This document shows positions 34,975 to 47,040 of a stretch of DNA of 64,000 bases, in pieces. A program made the translations under genes and the position numbers. Under the pieces are notes generated by a model. The model was given only the letters and a program-made list of their open reading frames with translations. It was not told the DNA's origin and ran no database searches. The stretch's first letter is position 1, and the number at the start of each line of letters is the position of its first letter. This DNA is from Riptortus pedestris (taxonomy: Eukaryota > Arthropoda > Insecta > Hemiptera > Alydidae). The stretch spans positions 10,137,001-10,201,000 of the forward strand of contig CM032229.1 of assembly GCA_019009955.1 (NCBI GenBank). Direction: 5' to 3'.

Positions 34975-35915
34975 CTACAATGACATATTATTTTTCTAAC
35001 CTATTTATAATATTTCCATTTTTTTGAGGTGCTGGATGGTGAAGGAATTATTATCTCAGGTAAGAAAAAACGCCTCTTTCCTTCACTGTTCTTCCGTCCG
35101 TATTTCGTTCTACTTGTATTCTTTATTACACATTTACCGTTCGTTGTTTTGAATTTCTATAGCATTTAGTTGATTGCAGTGGCTTATTTTGTCTCCCACC
35201 TTGTTTAGAACTTTTACTAATCAACAATACTATTTACTTACTATCCTTATTATCGTATTCCTATTTTTCAAGAAGCTACAACGTATTCAACAATGGAGTC
35301 ATGTTTGATACCAATTTCGGACTATTCCTAGACGGTAGTTCCTCAATTCTGAACGCTTTGGTGGGAAATCCAGTGTTTCCACATATTGCGATAACGAATA
35401 GCTCATTTTATCAGTCACTGTTTATCAGGAGGAAGAGATATGCTATTTTTATCTTTTATTATATTGGCAAAGGGCTTTTCTAACTATTTATCAAAACAAT
35501 TAATTGGGAGAAAATCTATTAATAAAGCTATCAATCGTCCCATATTTTAATAGAGCAATCCTTATAGAAATGACAACACTCGTAAGGGGTTTGTTTTGAT
35601 CGGATGTTGATCAGTTGACATCTTTATACCGATAAGCTGGTCTTGGTTTTTTGTTTTTATGATTTTAATAACAATGTATCATAATACAAATTATTGGCTG
35701 TCTTTCTATTTAATTATTCTTAATCTTTTTTATTATCAATTATTTAAAACCCCTCAAGGTGATGTCTAAGTTAAGCAAATTTTTCACGTAGAAAACATAA
35801 ACTAATCTTATTCTTCATGTCAACCTCAGTAATAACCCTATTTGAACGAAATTTGATAATTAAATTTAAATTAAAGTAAATTATTTATTTACATCCACTT
35901 TTTGCAACTAAGGCT
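34975..35915. other. Intron segment, nothing identified
   Basis: AT-rich, no supported ORF or repeat. Confidence 0.35.
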
Positions 35916-35917
35916 AA

Positions 35918-35998
35918 TTGGGACGGGTTATCTACAAGTTACCACCCTTTTCTAGCCAGGGAGGGATTAAGGATTTTATTTAATGAATTCCGTCAATA
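35918..35998 (-). mobile_element. tRNA-derived SINE, family 1 (tail fragment)
   Basis: Carries GGTTATCTACAAGTTACCAC, CCCTTTTCTAGCCAGG and TTTAATGAATTCCGTCA on the plus strand, matching the 3' half of the copies at 5871, 20268 and 39205. The tRNA-like head is missing. Confidence 0.45.
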
Positions 35999-36200
35999 AA
36001 TTTGATAATTTAAAACTTTGAGTGAAAGATTTAGTGAATTAGATATAATGCATTTAAAAGAAAATTGTCGGAGTATCGTGTGTAGGAGTTCACTGAATTC
36101 TAAAAACGTAAAATACAGAAATAGTGCTCGGGCATCTTCCTCCTTTACTCGAAAATCTATAGCGAAATTAGCTAGTTGTTCTAAGAGTAAAATCTTTTTT

Positions 36201-36550
36201 AGCAGATTTCCCTTAACCCTTTCCACTCCAATGTCGAGTGTCACTCGACACTGATTTTGTTCCACTAGCTCCACTGTCGAGTGATACTCGACATGGTGTA
36301 ATACCTCTTTTTGCGGAAAATTTTAAAACAGGAGGGATTTTTGTTACTGAAATGTTTGAGTCACGAATGAATGAAACATATTCTAGAATCGTAAGATACT
36401 TTAATTCAATTAAAGCCTTGGAGTGGAAAGGGTTAAGGGAAATCAGCTATTAAGGTTATACTCATGACGGAATTTTCGAAATTTTTCTTCAAATGTCCAT
36501 CGATCCTACCTAGTAGATGACGAAAATGAGGTCCGTTCAAAACTGTATCT

Positions 36551-36623
<73 letters not shown>

Positions 36624-37047
36624 CTGTTACCGCTCTAGCGGTCGCAATTTTTGTTTCATCGTTATCAAACTCTATATTTAGTCGTTTTATGTAAAAAGAA
36701 AGATCAAGTTCGTTAACGGCTGAAATCGGGCCAGTGGGAGGGGGGGGTTTAGAGGGGAGGATTTTCGAAAATTCAAAATATCTCCGTTACTATACGTCGG
36801 ATCGAAATATTGTACAGAATCAATCTTATTGCAAATTAAATTTACTATAAATATTGTTCTATACATTTACTCCCTATCTTGAATATTAACAGAGATATTT
36901 GCATTTTTATTAAATCTGGGCGGCTAACGGACGAGTGACTTTCCCGCCAAAAGCTAGTTAGGCCGTTTCCTTAACTGCGAAATTTCTCTATTGTAGAACA
37001 TCACATGGGAAATCTGCTTAGTTTACGCAGCCCCTGCGTGACGGACT
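36201..37047 (+). mobile_element. HINE-like repeat, complete copy carrying a piggyBac MITE
   Basis: Starts AGCAGATTTCCC at 36201, is interrupted at TTAA by a 216-bp MITE, and resumes GGGAAATCAGCTATT at 36437. Its core has (TC)n then (TA)n at about 36555-36620. The blocks TCTAGCGGTCGCAATTTTTG and AAGTTCGTTAACGGCTGAAA and the G-run with GAGGGGAGGATTTTCG follow. The 3' end hairpin and GACGGACT close at 37047. One of the best-preserved copies. Confidence 0.85.
36217..36432. mobile_element. piggyBac-type MITE, 216 bp
   Basis: TIRs CCCTTTCCACTCCAA (36217-36231) and its complement (36418-36432) are flanked by TTAA at 36213-36216 and 36433-36436. Two internal 19-bp hairpins share TGTCGAGT/ACTCGACA (36232-36250 and 36275-36293), both next to the left TIR. 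No coding capacity. The TIR differs from that of the piggyBac element at 21618, so it depends on a different parent. Confidence 0.9.
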
Positions 37048-37865
37048 TTTTCTTTTTTAGTCTCCTTCAATTTTGTATTCTTTCCTAGATTAATTTATAA
37101 CACGTTATGACAGCAATTCCTTCAAAGAGGAGAGAGTTTTTCCTCATTCGTCGGAGACAATAAAAAATCAATATTTCTTTTATTCTTTGCTGTCACTCCC
37201 TTTCATCCTTGTTTGGCCAAATATAGCTGGTAAAAATAGATTATCGACCCTCCCGGAGTAAGTAGCCTATTTCTGGATCCAAGTCACATGAGAGCATCGC
37301 CCGCTAAGTCCTCTCGATGACTAACACAAAAGCCCTATGTCGCACACCGACTCGTCCATCGTTCAGTATAGGATCATGATTCACTTGCTGCTAACTCTGG
37401 AACAACATTTTGGTCCGTCTAGTCTGAATGTACTAGATGAGCAACTGAATGATAACGATTGGTATTTCAGGTTGTCAAAGATTACAAAACAGAACATGAA
37501 TTGGACATCACTAAACGCCTTATAATACAGCGTGAAAAATTAAAGTTCATTTTTATCATCCACTAAGTACAATCTGTAGAAAGTTGTGGAAATCGCATCT
37601 TGTATAAAACCATAGTGTCTTTTGTCAAAAATTCAGCATCTGAAAGGTTGGCATTACCTTAAAAACAGGTTTACGCATGTCATGCGAGACAGCTTTCTTC
37701 AAAGCAGGGGGATGCCATTCGGTGGTTGCGCAGATCGTAACTTTTTTGTAACTTTGGCACATGACGTAGCTCGGAATACAGATCAACTTTGCTTACATTG
37801 TAAGCGTTGTTGTTTTTCAATAAATTATTTTATTTTCTATTATTATCCATTTTTTTTTTTAAATT
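37048..37865. other. Intron segment, mostly unidentified
   Basis: No supported gene. The last part (from about 37690, MPFGGCADRN on the plus strand) might be the displaced start of the THAP relic that follows, but the link is weak. Confidence 0.3.
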
Positions 37866-37869
37866 AATG

Positions 37870-38447
37870 AATATCATCATGTTTCAACAACGCTCGGAAA
37901 TCAGGCCTTCGGAAGTCTATCTCTTATTACCGAAAAAAAAACGGAAATTAAGAAGTCGTTCGCGATTTAACCTTGATACTTCTCGGGTTTGTTCAAAACA
38001 CTTTAGTGATGGAGACTGTAAAGGAATTTACAAGCAGAATTCTTAGGCTATGTGCCTATTGGATTAAAGTTAAAAGAAGTGTCCCGTCGAAATTTACCAG
38101 TGTCGTTCATAAATCAGCAGATATCTGCTAGCTCTACTTCTGACACAAAAAGGTCATCAAACATCTAGACAATACAAGAGTAAAAAACGTGAAATACGTA
38201 AACGTGCCTTGTGTCACATTAATCAGATTTCTCCCAAAAAGATGAAAATGTGATTTTTCTGGTAATAGCAAAGGAGTTGATTGTAATGAATGTGTATTCT
38301 CTTAAAGAATATAGTTTCTGAATATGAATCCAATTTCTTGCCAATGCAGGCAAAATATTTAAAACGTAAAAACAGTACTTTGAAAAAAGAAGTTAATAGA
38401 TTGCAGTCAACTAACCTTCAGCTAAAAATTAATGAAAAAATCTAATA
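37870..38447 (+). pseudogene. THAP-domain gene relic with coiled coil
   Basis: One frame reads RFNLDTSRVCSKHFSDGD near 37960-38015, matching the C-x2-H half of the THAP zinc-finger signature (SRVCSxHFxxxD). A second frame gives WIKVKRSVPSKF near 38061-38096, resembling the L(K)xxAVPS(I)F motif that closes THAP domains. Further on, 38345-38446 encodes YLKRKNSTLKKEVNRLQSTN and more in a heptad pattern with a stop, like the coiled coil that follows THAP domains in P-element-type transposases and host THAP proteins. The segments are in different frames with stops between them, so this is a broken copy. Whether it came from a P-type transposon or a host THAP gene cannot be told. Confidence 0.5.
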
Positions 38448-38449
38448 CG

Positions 38450-39200
38450 TACCTTTGTACCTTGGACTCTAGAGTAGGGTTATAAGGGGACATGGAGCGG
38501 GCAGAGCTACCCCTAGGTGGATAGGGGCCTAACCACAGAATCCTCTCTACCACATTGTTAAAGGGACCATCATGGGGCTGGAAAGGCATCGTCAACTTGC
38601 TAAGGGCTCTTGTAATGACTATTCGAATCTCTTCTTGGTCTCTGGGGTGTTCTCAGCCCTACACGGCAGTCTTCCATTTGCATTATTAAGGATGTGTCTG
38701 TTCTGCTTCCAAGGCTCTTCCTTAACACTATTTTCTTAGACTCGACTCATGATGGTCAACAATTACAGGGCATTATGGTAAATAGAAATAAGGATAACGA
38801 AATAGGGATAGTTCAAAATTAACCAATCAACAAATATATGCGAGTAAATGGTCTCCAAAAATAAATAATTAAGAAGCCAGCCTCTACTTGAATGAATAAA
38901 ATAATAATAATTTATGATTGTTGGTGCTCCAAATTTTGTAATATTACCATCAGGTCTGCTTTTATTAATATGGATCCACATAAAATTTGGCGTGCACTTA
39001 ACACAAAACGACGAACCGGAGTTACCAACCGACACACGTTTAATAGCTTCCCTCCGGTGAGCCGAATGGGAAAGTTATCCAAAGAGATAAGCAGGTAAAA
39101 GTCGCGATTATTTGACCAGTGAATCTCTATTGCCCCTACAGACTTGCCTTATTCTGTATTGGTACTTTCGTATCGTTTCTATAATTCTGCTATTCTGTAG
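38450..39200. other. Intron segment, nothing identified
   Basis: A GC-richer patch (38450-38700) without recognisable coding sense, then AT-rich DNA. Confidence 0.3.
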
Positions 39201-39204
39201 TGCA

Positions 39205-39330
39205 TGTTATTTAACGAATTCCGTCACTAAATAATTTCCTTTGCCCAGGCATGAATCCAACTCTACACTCTAGATTTACCATATGAGATTAAGGTCAACG
39301 CTTTAACTCACATGGCTAACCTGAGCCCCT
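39205..39330 (-). mobile_element. tRNA-derived SINE, family 1 (copy 3)
   Basis: On the minus strand it begins GGGGCTCAGGTTAGCCATGT, has GTGAGTTAAAGCG (A-box region) and GAGTTGGATTCATGCC (B-box region), and then GTGACGGAATTCGTTAAATA. This is the clearest head of the family in the window. Confidence 0.62.
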
Positions 39331-42300
39331 TTATTTATAATCATGCAATTAAGTGTTTTTTTTTTTTTTTGTATTATCGAATGTTTTACTAATATTTTAT
39401 TTATTTATTTTCAGGTAAGGCCCCAGTGGAAGAAATTAGTTTTCATTGTACAGTTGTTTGTAAGGTAATATTGTACAATTGTTACGTATTTGACCATAAA
39501 GTTTGAGAAAATCTGTTATTTAGGCTCACCTTGTTAATTTTAGTCAATAATCATATGAACTGAGGTTGGATCTGGATCTAGCTGCAATATTCAACTTCCA
39601 AACTTGGAAGTATTTTTCTATTAAAAATTGTAACAGGCGTTTGTTGAGAAAAACTGTATAAGTACGGCTGCAATGATTGAATTGATTATTGGTGGGAGAG
39701 GGAGCTAACTCCTTGGTTCAGTATTTTAGTGGAGTTTTGTATTCTGAGAAGGTTTGCCGTCTTCCTCGCTGGAAGCCACGAACTACCAGGACCTCGCATT
39801 GAGAATCACATTAACAATCCCATATACACTGGGAATATATTAATAAATATGGACCTCCTCACTGGAATATTTATGTCTCATTCGTATACTGGCACATTGG
39901 CAATATCATGGGGGATAAAACCCTTTCATTCGTACATTTCAACATTAATGTCGTGCTTCAAATTATTATATGCTGACTTAATATAAAGTTATTGTGGAGA
40001 CGGTGAATGCTATTCATAATGTACTCACGGTTCTATTTAGGCAGCTTGCTTAACTAAAAATTAGCCTTTAAACTGTTACTGACATTTGTTAAAAAGTGAT
40101 TCTTGAGCAGATTTCCCATGTTCTGGAATGGCGTCGTCCACAATCTTTCAGTCCCGATAGACATTAATCGCGACTGAGTGTCGTAATATTTTTCTAATGT
40201 TGTGGCATAGCTTTGGAGCTGTCACTGACTGCCAGGGCGTTTCGGTGTCATCTTGACACGCTCCCGAATCTGTCCTCTTGTGAACCTTGTCGATTAAAGA
40301 ATGCATTTGGGGACTGCATTGCTCAGTATGCAAGGAATACCCTTCTTATTCTGGGGTTCTCTCACAGTCCAAGGAATACTCCGACTTGGTGTATCTCCTC
40401 ACCGCGAGTTTTCACTGAATCTGCAGCCCAGGCACAAGGGGATCTTAAGTTGGTCACCAATACTCCGACCCTAAAATGTTGTTTTTATTTTTCTCGCACT
40501 ACCCGACGTGTGAAAAGAAAGGGAATTTAACCAGCCTTGGTTAAGAAGGCATCTGAACTATTTGTCTTCCTGAGACTTCTTTGAGATTTCTCGAGAATAC
40601 ATTAGCCTCGATAGCGTTTAAGTTACTTTAAGTCGAGTGAAATATTTCCTGGGAATGTAGTAAGCAGAGTGACGGTCATCTTGCTCTTGTTGACTATAAT
40701 AGTACTACGAGCAAATAATAATTGTGGATGATGTCTTTTTTGTATACATTTAAATTAGTTTCGTTCTCAACGACATGAAGTATTGAAATTTACTCGTAGT
40801 TAAATTTTAAAAAAATCGTTTAGAGAGATATGTAACGGGAGTTTTTTAGACATGATATTGCGTTTAAACATTTTATTAATTAGCAATAAAATAAAATTAA
40901 AATTAGGTGACCGTGTTTCTGGAATTGATGAGCATAAGCCCATGATCATGATACGTATGCGGTAAAAAAATAAACTCATTGTATGAGACGAGAAGAATAC
41001 TACAATACACAGAAATTTGGTTTCAGAATGAAACCAGAAAATTTAATTTTGTTGGTTTATTTCTCTTAAGTGTTTATTTTTTAGTACCTCTATGAAATTG
41101 AATTCTGAACAGTTTATGAATTAGTATGTAAAACATTCCGCAATTGTTATTTCCCAGCATCAATGATCGTCCCAGCACCCATTGGTTGCGTCTCACGTTA
41201 TTTTATGTTATGTGTTAGGTGAGTCGCTTGCAAACTGGGAGCTCTGCAACTACTGAGGACTTGTAACAAGGCTTCTCGTTACCTTCTATCAAAGACACCT
41301 CCAAGACTGGCGAGAATTCCACTACAGGTCTATATTTGTGTAGGGCGGTATCTCCGTAACTTGCATTTCTATCCATTTGCTGATTCGAATGTGCAGATTT
41401 CTACTTTGATGAACCCAACGTCTTACAACGCAGGCGATGATGTTGGTCTGAATTGAAACAAGGGATAATCCCCTAAGTTATTCAGGTGTTGTGCATGTTT
41501 TATCAATTGGATTAAAATACCCAATTGCATACATGAAAATGTATTAAAATATAGAATCAATCGGCATGCATTTTCATTAATTAAGAAATACTTTTGAAAA
41601 CTGTCGTGGACAATTTTAAAATGGTTGGACTACAATATAATTATTGCTTAGTCATAAAAATATCAGTATATTAGAAATAATAGTACAGAAACTGTAATTG
41701 TATACTAGATCCTTAAGAAAGTAAAAGTACTAAGTAGTTAAATCAAAATAGCTTAGTGCTATGGAGTAAACTGCTTTGCAGTGAGTTAGTTGCCACCATT
41801 ATAGCTGTATCTACAATTACCCAAATTATGTGAACCAATCAGTACTCTGCGCCCAGGAATGCCTCCTTGCCGGCGACTCTGTCTGCCTCCCGAAATAGCT
41901 CATGACCAACTTTAATTGCATCCCAAAGAGGTAGAGAACTGGTTTGCTGGGTGTCTGCCATGACCTTGATATCTCTGCCTTCGCACCGCCAATCCGCCTT
42001 CCTTTCCAAATATTACGCTCTCCGCTTTCTGCCAATATCTTCTCCCTTTGCTCTTTTAATTGACATCAAATCTTGATCCACTATTTCAACCTTTGATGAT
42101 CATTGAGGATTATTTATTTATTTTTGTGCATTAGCTGTGCACGCTTTTCACAAGTGTCTTAAAAAATAAGTTGGTAAAATCACTAAATTCCAGTATCATA
42201 TTTATCATACGTGCGGTAAGGTAACGTGAATAAAAAAAAAAAATCAAAATCACTAGTAACAAGGGTTTCCATTGAGGATTTGCAAAAGTGTCATCCAGGA

Positions 42301-43154
42301 CGCATCCTACAGAGAAATTTAACTTTAAAGTAGTGGGATTGGGAATATACTGAAGATTAGAAACACAAAAATACCAACATAAAAAACTACGAAATTTTCA
42401 TTGTGCTTGGAAAAATATGTACAGAACGATAAATGAAGGCAGTTAATTTATTAGAGTGGCTAGTTGTATGAAATTTATATATTGGCATTTAATGGTGATA
42501 TTTTCGTTGTCCGATTTCAGTTATTAAGAAGCTTTAGTATTACATGAAACGTTTCAAATCGAGACAGGTAACAATGTGCCAAAAATTGCCACCGCTAGAT
42601 AAGTGTATTGAGTATTGGATATAACAATCGTCTTTTTATTCTGGACCCAATATTTCTTCTTATATGTTCTTCTTAGTTTTATGGCAAGGATCACCAATAA
42701 TACACATTTCTTTCCTCGCAAACTTTATTCACAATTACCTCACACATTTCGTGGCTTACCTACCTACGACCTCTTCAGGAGCCATTCCTTTTCAACAAAT
42801 AATAAAAACCCCAATAATAGTTCTTTGCCTACATACTGCATTAATAAGTGTCTCCTAACATAACATATTTATTAAATTTACTTAGAGATTGGTACTTACG
42901 GTTCCGAAGTGTTCATTCCCTCTTACATTAGCTGAGTCAGTCCCCTCCCGTGGCAATGTGAATAAAGTTTACGTGGAAAGAAAAGTGTTTTATTGTTGAA
43001 CCTTGCCATTAAACTATGAAGAACATATAATAATATTGTTTTCTTCTTACTTGGTCTGCTTTTAGCTCCAGCGGTTTTCTCGACCATAGAAAATCTAATT
43101 TTTGGCCACTCTTCGGTTGGCGGTCTTCAGGCTGGTCGTTGACTCTATTGTTTT
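39331..43154. other. Intron segment without identifiable genes
   Basis: No supported gene. A GC-richer block at about 40150-40530 has open frames on both strands but no domain I recognise. A decayed HINE core fragment lies at about 42495-42600 (GTCCGATTTCAG ... ATTGCCACCGCTAGA). Confidence 0.35.
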
Positions 43155-43276
43155 AGCAAATTTCCCTTAAGGGAAATCAGCTATTGAGGTTGTACTCATG
43201 ACGGAATTTTCGAAATTTTTCTTCAAATGTCCATCAATCCTACCTAGTAGATGACGATAATGAAGTCCGTTCAAAA

Positions 43277-43371
<95 letters not shown>

Positions 43372-43464
43372 GTGTGTGTCTGTTATCGCTCTAGCGGTCG
43401 CAATTTTTGTTTGATCGGTACCAAACTTAATATTTAGTCGTTTTATGTAAAAAGAAAGATCAAG
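43155..43464 (+). mobile_element. HINE-like repeat, left half, replaced by satellite at its core
   Basis: Left end AGCAAATTTCCCTTAAGGG after TTTT and all early blocks are present. A (TA)n core with an ACACACA break (about 43280-43370) follows, then TCTAGCGGTCGCAATTTTTG and AAAAGAAAGATCAAG. At 43465 the expected AAGTTCGTTAACGG block is replaced by the 98-bp tandem array. No right half was found on the far side of the array. Confidence 0.8.
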
Positions 43465-44410
43465 TATTGGACTAGAGGTGTCTCCGACATAGCCCTGGTT
43501 GGCTGCTACTCCTCAAGTCCCGCTCTAGAAGAAGAAGCTAGTCGTAGGATGAGCTCATGCAATATTGGACTAGAGGTGTCTCCGACATAGCCCTGGTTGG
43601 CTGCTACTCCTCAAGTCCCGCTCTAGAAGAAGAAGCTAGTCGTAGGATGAGCTCATGCAATATTGGACTAGAGGTGTCTCCGACATAGCCCTGGTTGGCT
43701 GCTACTCCTCAAGTCCCGCTCTAGAAGAAGAAGCTAGTCGTAGGATGAGCTCATGCAATATTGGACTAGAGGTGTCTCCGACATCGCCCTTGCTAGCTGC
43801 TACTCCTCAAGTCCCGCTCTAGAAGAAGAAGCTAGTCGTAGGATGAGCTCATGCAATATTGGACTAGAGGTGTCTCCGATATAGCCCTGGCTGGCTGCTA
43901 CTCCTCAAGTCCCGCTCTAGAAGAAGAAGCTAGTCGTAGGATGAGCTCATGCAATATTGGACTAGAGGTGTCTCCGACATAGCCCTGGCTGGCTGCTACT
44001 CCTCAAGTCCCGCTCTAGAAGAAGAAGCTAGTCGTAGGATGAGCTCATGCAATATTGGACTAGAGGTGTCTCCGATATAGCCCTGGCTGGCTGCTACTCC
44101 TCAAGTCCCGCTCTAGAAGAAGAAGCTAGTCGTAGGATGAGCTCATGCAATATTGGACTAGAGGTGTCTCCGACATAGCCCTGGTTGGCTGCTACTCCTC
44201 AAGTCCCGCTCTAGAAGAAGAAGCTAGTCGTAGGATGAGCTCATGCAATATTGGACTAGAGGTGTCTCCGACATAGCCCTGGCTGGCTGCTACTCCTCAA
44301 GTCCCGCTCTAGAAGAAGAAGCTAGTCGTAGGATGAGCTCATGCAATATTGGACTAGAGGTGTCTCCGATATAGCCCTGGCTGGCTGCTACTCCTCAAGT
44401 CCCGCTTTAG
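43465..44410. repeat. 98-bp satellite array, about 9.7 units
   Basis: Units start with TATTGGACTAGAGGTGTCTC at 43465, 43563, 43661, 43759, 43857, 43955, 44053, 44151, 44249 and 44347, all exactly 98 bp apart; the last is partial. Differences are few and shared between units (for example GACAT/GATAT and GGTTGGC/GGCTGGC), indicating recent amplification or homogenisation. The period is not a multiple of three and each frame is stopped, so it is not coding. Confidence 0.97.
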
Positions 44411-44411
44411 A

Positions 44412-45290
44412 GGAAGTCGCCTTTATAACCCATATTTGGTGTATGGCAAAGGTAGCCTCAAGTAATTGCTTGGTAGCTGGGGATAGATTACGAATTATAT
44501 GTATTTTGAATTATGGTAATGTCCGCTGTCTTTAAGCAGGTAAGGGACTGGTAGATACTCCATTTTGCCTGGTTTGTTATGTGGAGTACCTACATATGTT
44601 GGAGGAGGTGGTGGGTTAAGGACTATCATGACTGGAAGGGCATCCATCTGCATTCATACTGACGGTGGGGGTCTTACCGGCTGCAGCTCCCATTGTTCTC
44701 TGCTGCCTCTTCAAGTCATACTTCTTAGTCTGACGTCACTCCTTGCCATTCACGTTTGACAGAATCATTCGATAAAATATTGCATTTGTTATGAGGTGCT
44801 GTCGGGCAGATGTCTGGTATCTTACATCTTTAAGTTATCCATTTGCTTCCTCTCCTTGAATTACTTCCGATGTCAAATAGGATATTTAAAAGTTCTTGAA
44901 ATAGATGCTAATAAAATAAGATCCTTAGTTGTGATTTGTTCCTAATATATTATTTTTGAAGGGATGGATATTGTGATGCACTGTTAGTGCTACAGTATGT
45001 GTTGCACGCCGTACTTACATTCATTCTCAGTTACAACGTGTCAAGACCAGTATTATAATACAGTTACAGCTTGTGTTCTCCTACTGGTTTCGTTTATCAT
45101 TAATCAGATTGTGCTGATAACAGTAAACTTTTGATTGTCCTTGTCTGTCTCTCTATAAACAATACTTCCTGCCAAACGCCCCTGACGTTGGTGCAGCATG
45201 TAAAACAAGTATGTTTAGACAGAGGCAAATGAAACCCCAAAGACAGAGATGTCTGCTTTATATTAAGCAAGTCCACGCCAGGTGTTATTG
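44412..45290. other. Intron segment, nothing identified
   Basis: Moderately GC-rich to about 44760, no recognisable gene or repeat. Confidence 0.3.
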
Positions 45291-45291
45291 G

Positions 45292-45420
45292 GGCAGCCCT
45301 AGCCCAGCGGGTCAGCTGATAAAAGGGCTTGCGGATGTTAGATGATTAATGTAGGAGGTATATAGGAGGCAGTGGTTGGAATTCCCGCCTAGATATGAGT
45401 TATGGCGGGACCATGTAAAT
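45292..45420 (+). mobile_element. tRNA-derived SINE, family 2
   Basis: Begins GGGCAGCCCTAGCCCAGCGG, continues GTCAGCTGATAAAAGGGCTT and, about 65 bp later, has a B-box-like GGTTGGAATTCCCGCC. The head resembles a tRNA-derived promoter but differs from family 1. Single clear copy here, so the 3' limit is uncertain. Confidence 0.45.
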
Positions 45421-45424
45421 CTTA

Positions 45425-47040
45425 TAAATGACAGCCCCACTCCATGAATCTATCCATTCCTCCTACACATATAATCGATTCTCTACTTGCCTCCATGTTG
45501 CCTACTTCCGTCAAATAGTAGTCTAATTTTGAGGGACATTTTCCTTTATTTAAATTGTTTTTAGAATTCGTATAATCTTTTAAATAGTGTGTGGATACTT
45601 CGGAATAATTGGTCATGGACGCCAAGCATGACAACAGGTCTTTTGATTTGTGGATATGGGTTATGTGTTTGTAGTCCACACTAACTACATTTCTCCCTTC
45701 TTCGATGAACATTTTGCTACATTATATGCATGTATAGCGGCGTTAGCTACAATATATCAAATAGTTTAAGAATTATCTTTGTAAGAAGTTACACCTAACG
45801 CTTTTTAGTCACTCCTGAAATGGGTTTTAAATTCCCTTAGCTGTTCAACCAAAAAATAAGTATATAGCCAAAAAAAAGTGTTATTTATAGAATTTAAAGT
45901 ATACAGAAAAAGTGTTGTTGAGCAGATTTAATCTAAGGTATAGAATTTTTACTTTCCGTGCAACTTGCGATTGTCCTTGCTTCCCCCAAATAAAAAAAAA
46001 CCTTTAAAAGGGTGTGTATCTGAAAACGATTATTTTTAATACTAAGCTTAAACAATTTTTCTCTGTTAAAAATATGCTAAGAAGATTTTACATAAAAACC
46101 GGATATTCGGGACTCGGAATAATAACCTGGGAACGACATAGGAAAGTCAGGATAGATTGTCACATTTTTTTTGAGAGATGTAAACAATGAAGATAAATAA
46201 ATAAAACATTTATGATTTAAAAAACTAGAAAGGTCCAAGACCTGGCGGATAGGGCTTTGGTGGAAGAGCAAGTGGTACGCTTCACGTATTTCTTGCCGTA
46301 TTCTGGTAGCATTAAAGACGAACGATCCCTAGTTTTGTTTATCTCATGTCCGTGCTGAATTATCTGACGGCACTATCTGAAGGGGTAATTGTGAAAATGT
46401 TTCAAAATCGTTCGGCGATAGTGTTATGGACAACGCATGGTAGCCCTCATGCTAAAGGTTCCTTGTTCAAAGACAGTTATAGGTGTACCAGTTTTATTCA
46501 GCTGTGCGGTTACCGGGCTTTGAATTCGGTCTTCTCTCTACTCTACTCAGCATCTCGAGGCAATTAGATAGCTTCTTGGAATAAAGAAGTATTCTGTGAT
46601 GCTTCCACAATACTTCAGTGAGCACGCCAATCTGGCCATCGGCTTTCTATTTAACCGTGTTACTTGTCTCTTGCTCCAAGTTTATTTCTAATGGAGGCCT
46701 TACGATTTGATTTTGAATAAAAGACAGTTGTCGAAACACAAGTAATTGACGGAACCACTTTTATGGAGTTATATAGTGAACTTTACGAAATTACTTATCG
46801 ACATGTGATCTTTTTTTCTTTTTATTTATTTAGTTTTGTGTCCCCCAGCGATGGTGATTGGCATTATTAGGATGATATATTTACTTCTTCATGGCTTATC
46901 TTTTTTGTACTTTTCTTATTGTGGAAAATATTTCTTTAATATGCGATTCTTTCTCATATCCGTGCTTTGTCTAAAGAACATAATAAAAGTTAACCCTTTT
47001 AAATCCTTTTAGGTATGCCGTAGACCTATTCTATTTTGTA
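45425..47040. other. Intron segment without identifiable genes
   Basis: No supported gene. An open frame at 46346-46567 shows no family resemblance. Confidence 0.3.

Noticed and set aside
40213..40530. 105-codon open frame in a GC-richer block
   Set aside because: No domain, no splice context and an equally open opposite strand; I cannot support a gene.
42615..42863. Two overlapping plus-strand open frames (hydrophobic N-terminus)
   Set aside because: AT-rich chance frames without similarity or splice context.
43465..44410. Regular 98-bp repeats resembling a CRISPR array
   Set aside because: The whole unit repeats without unique spacers and the context is an animal intron; it is a satellite.
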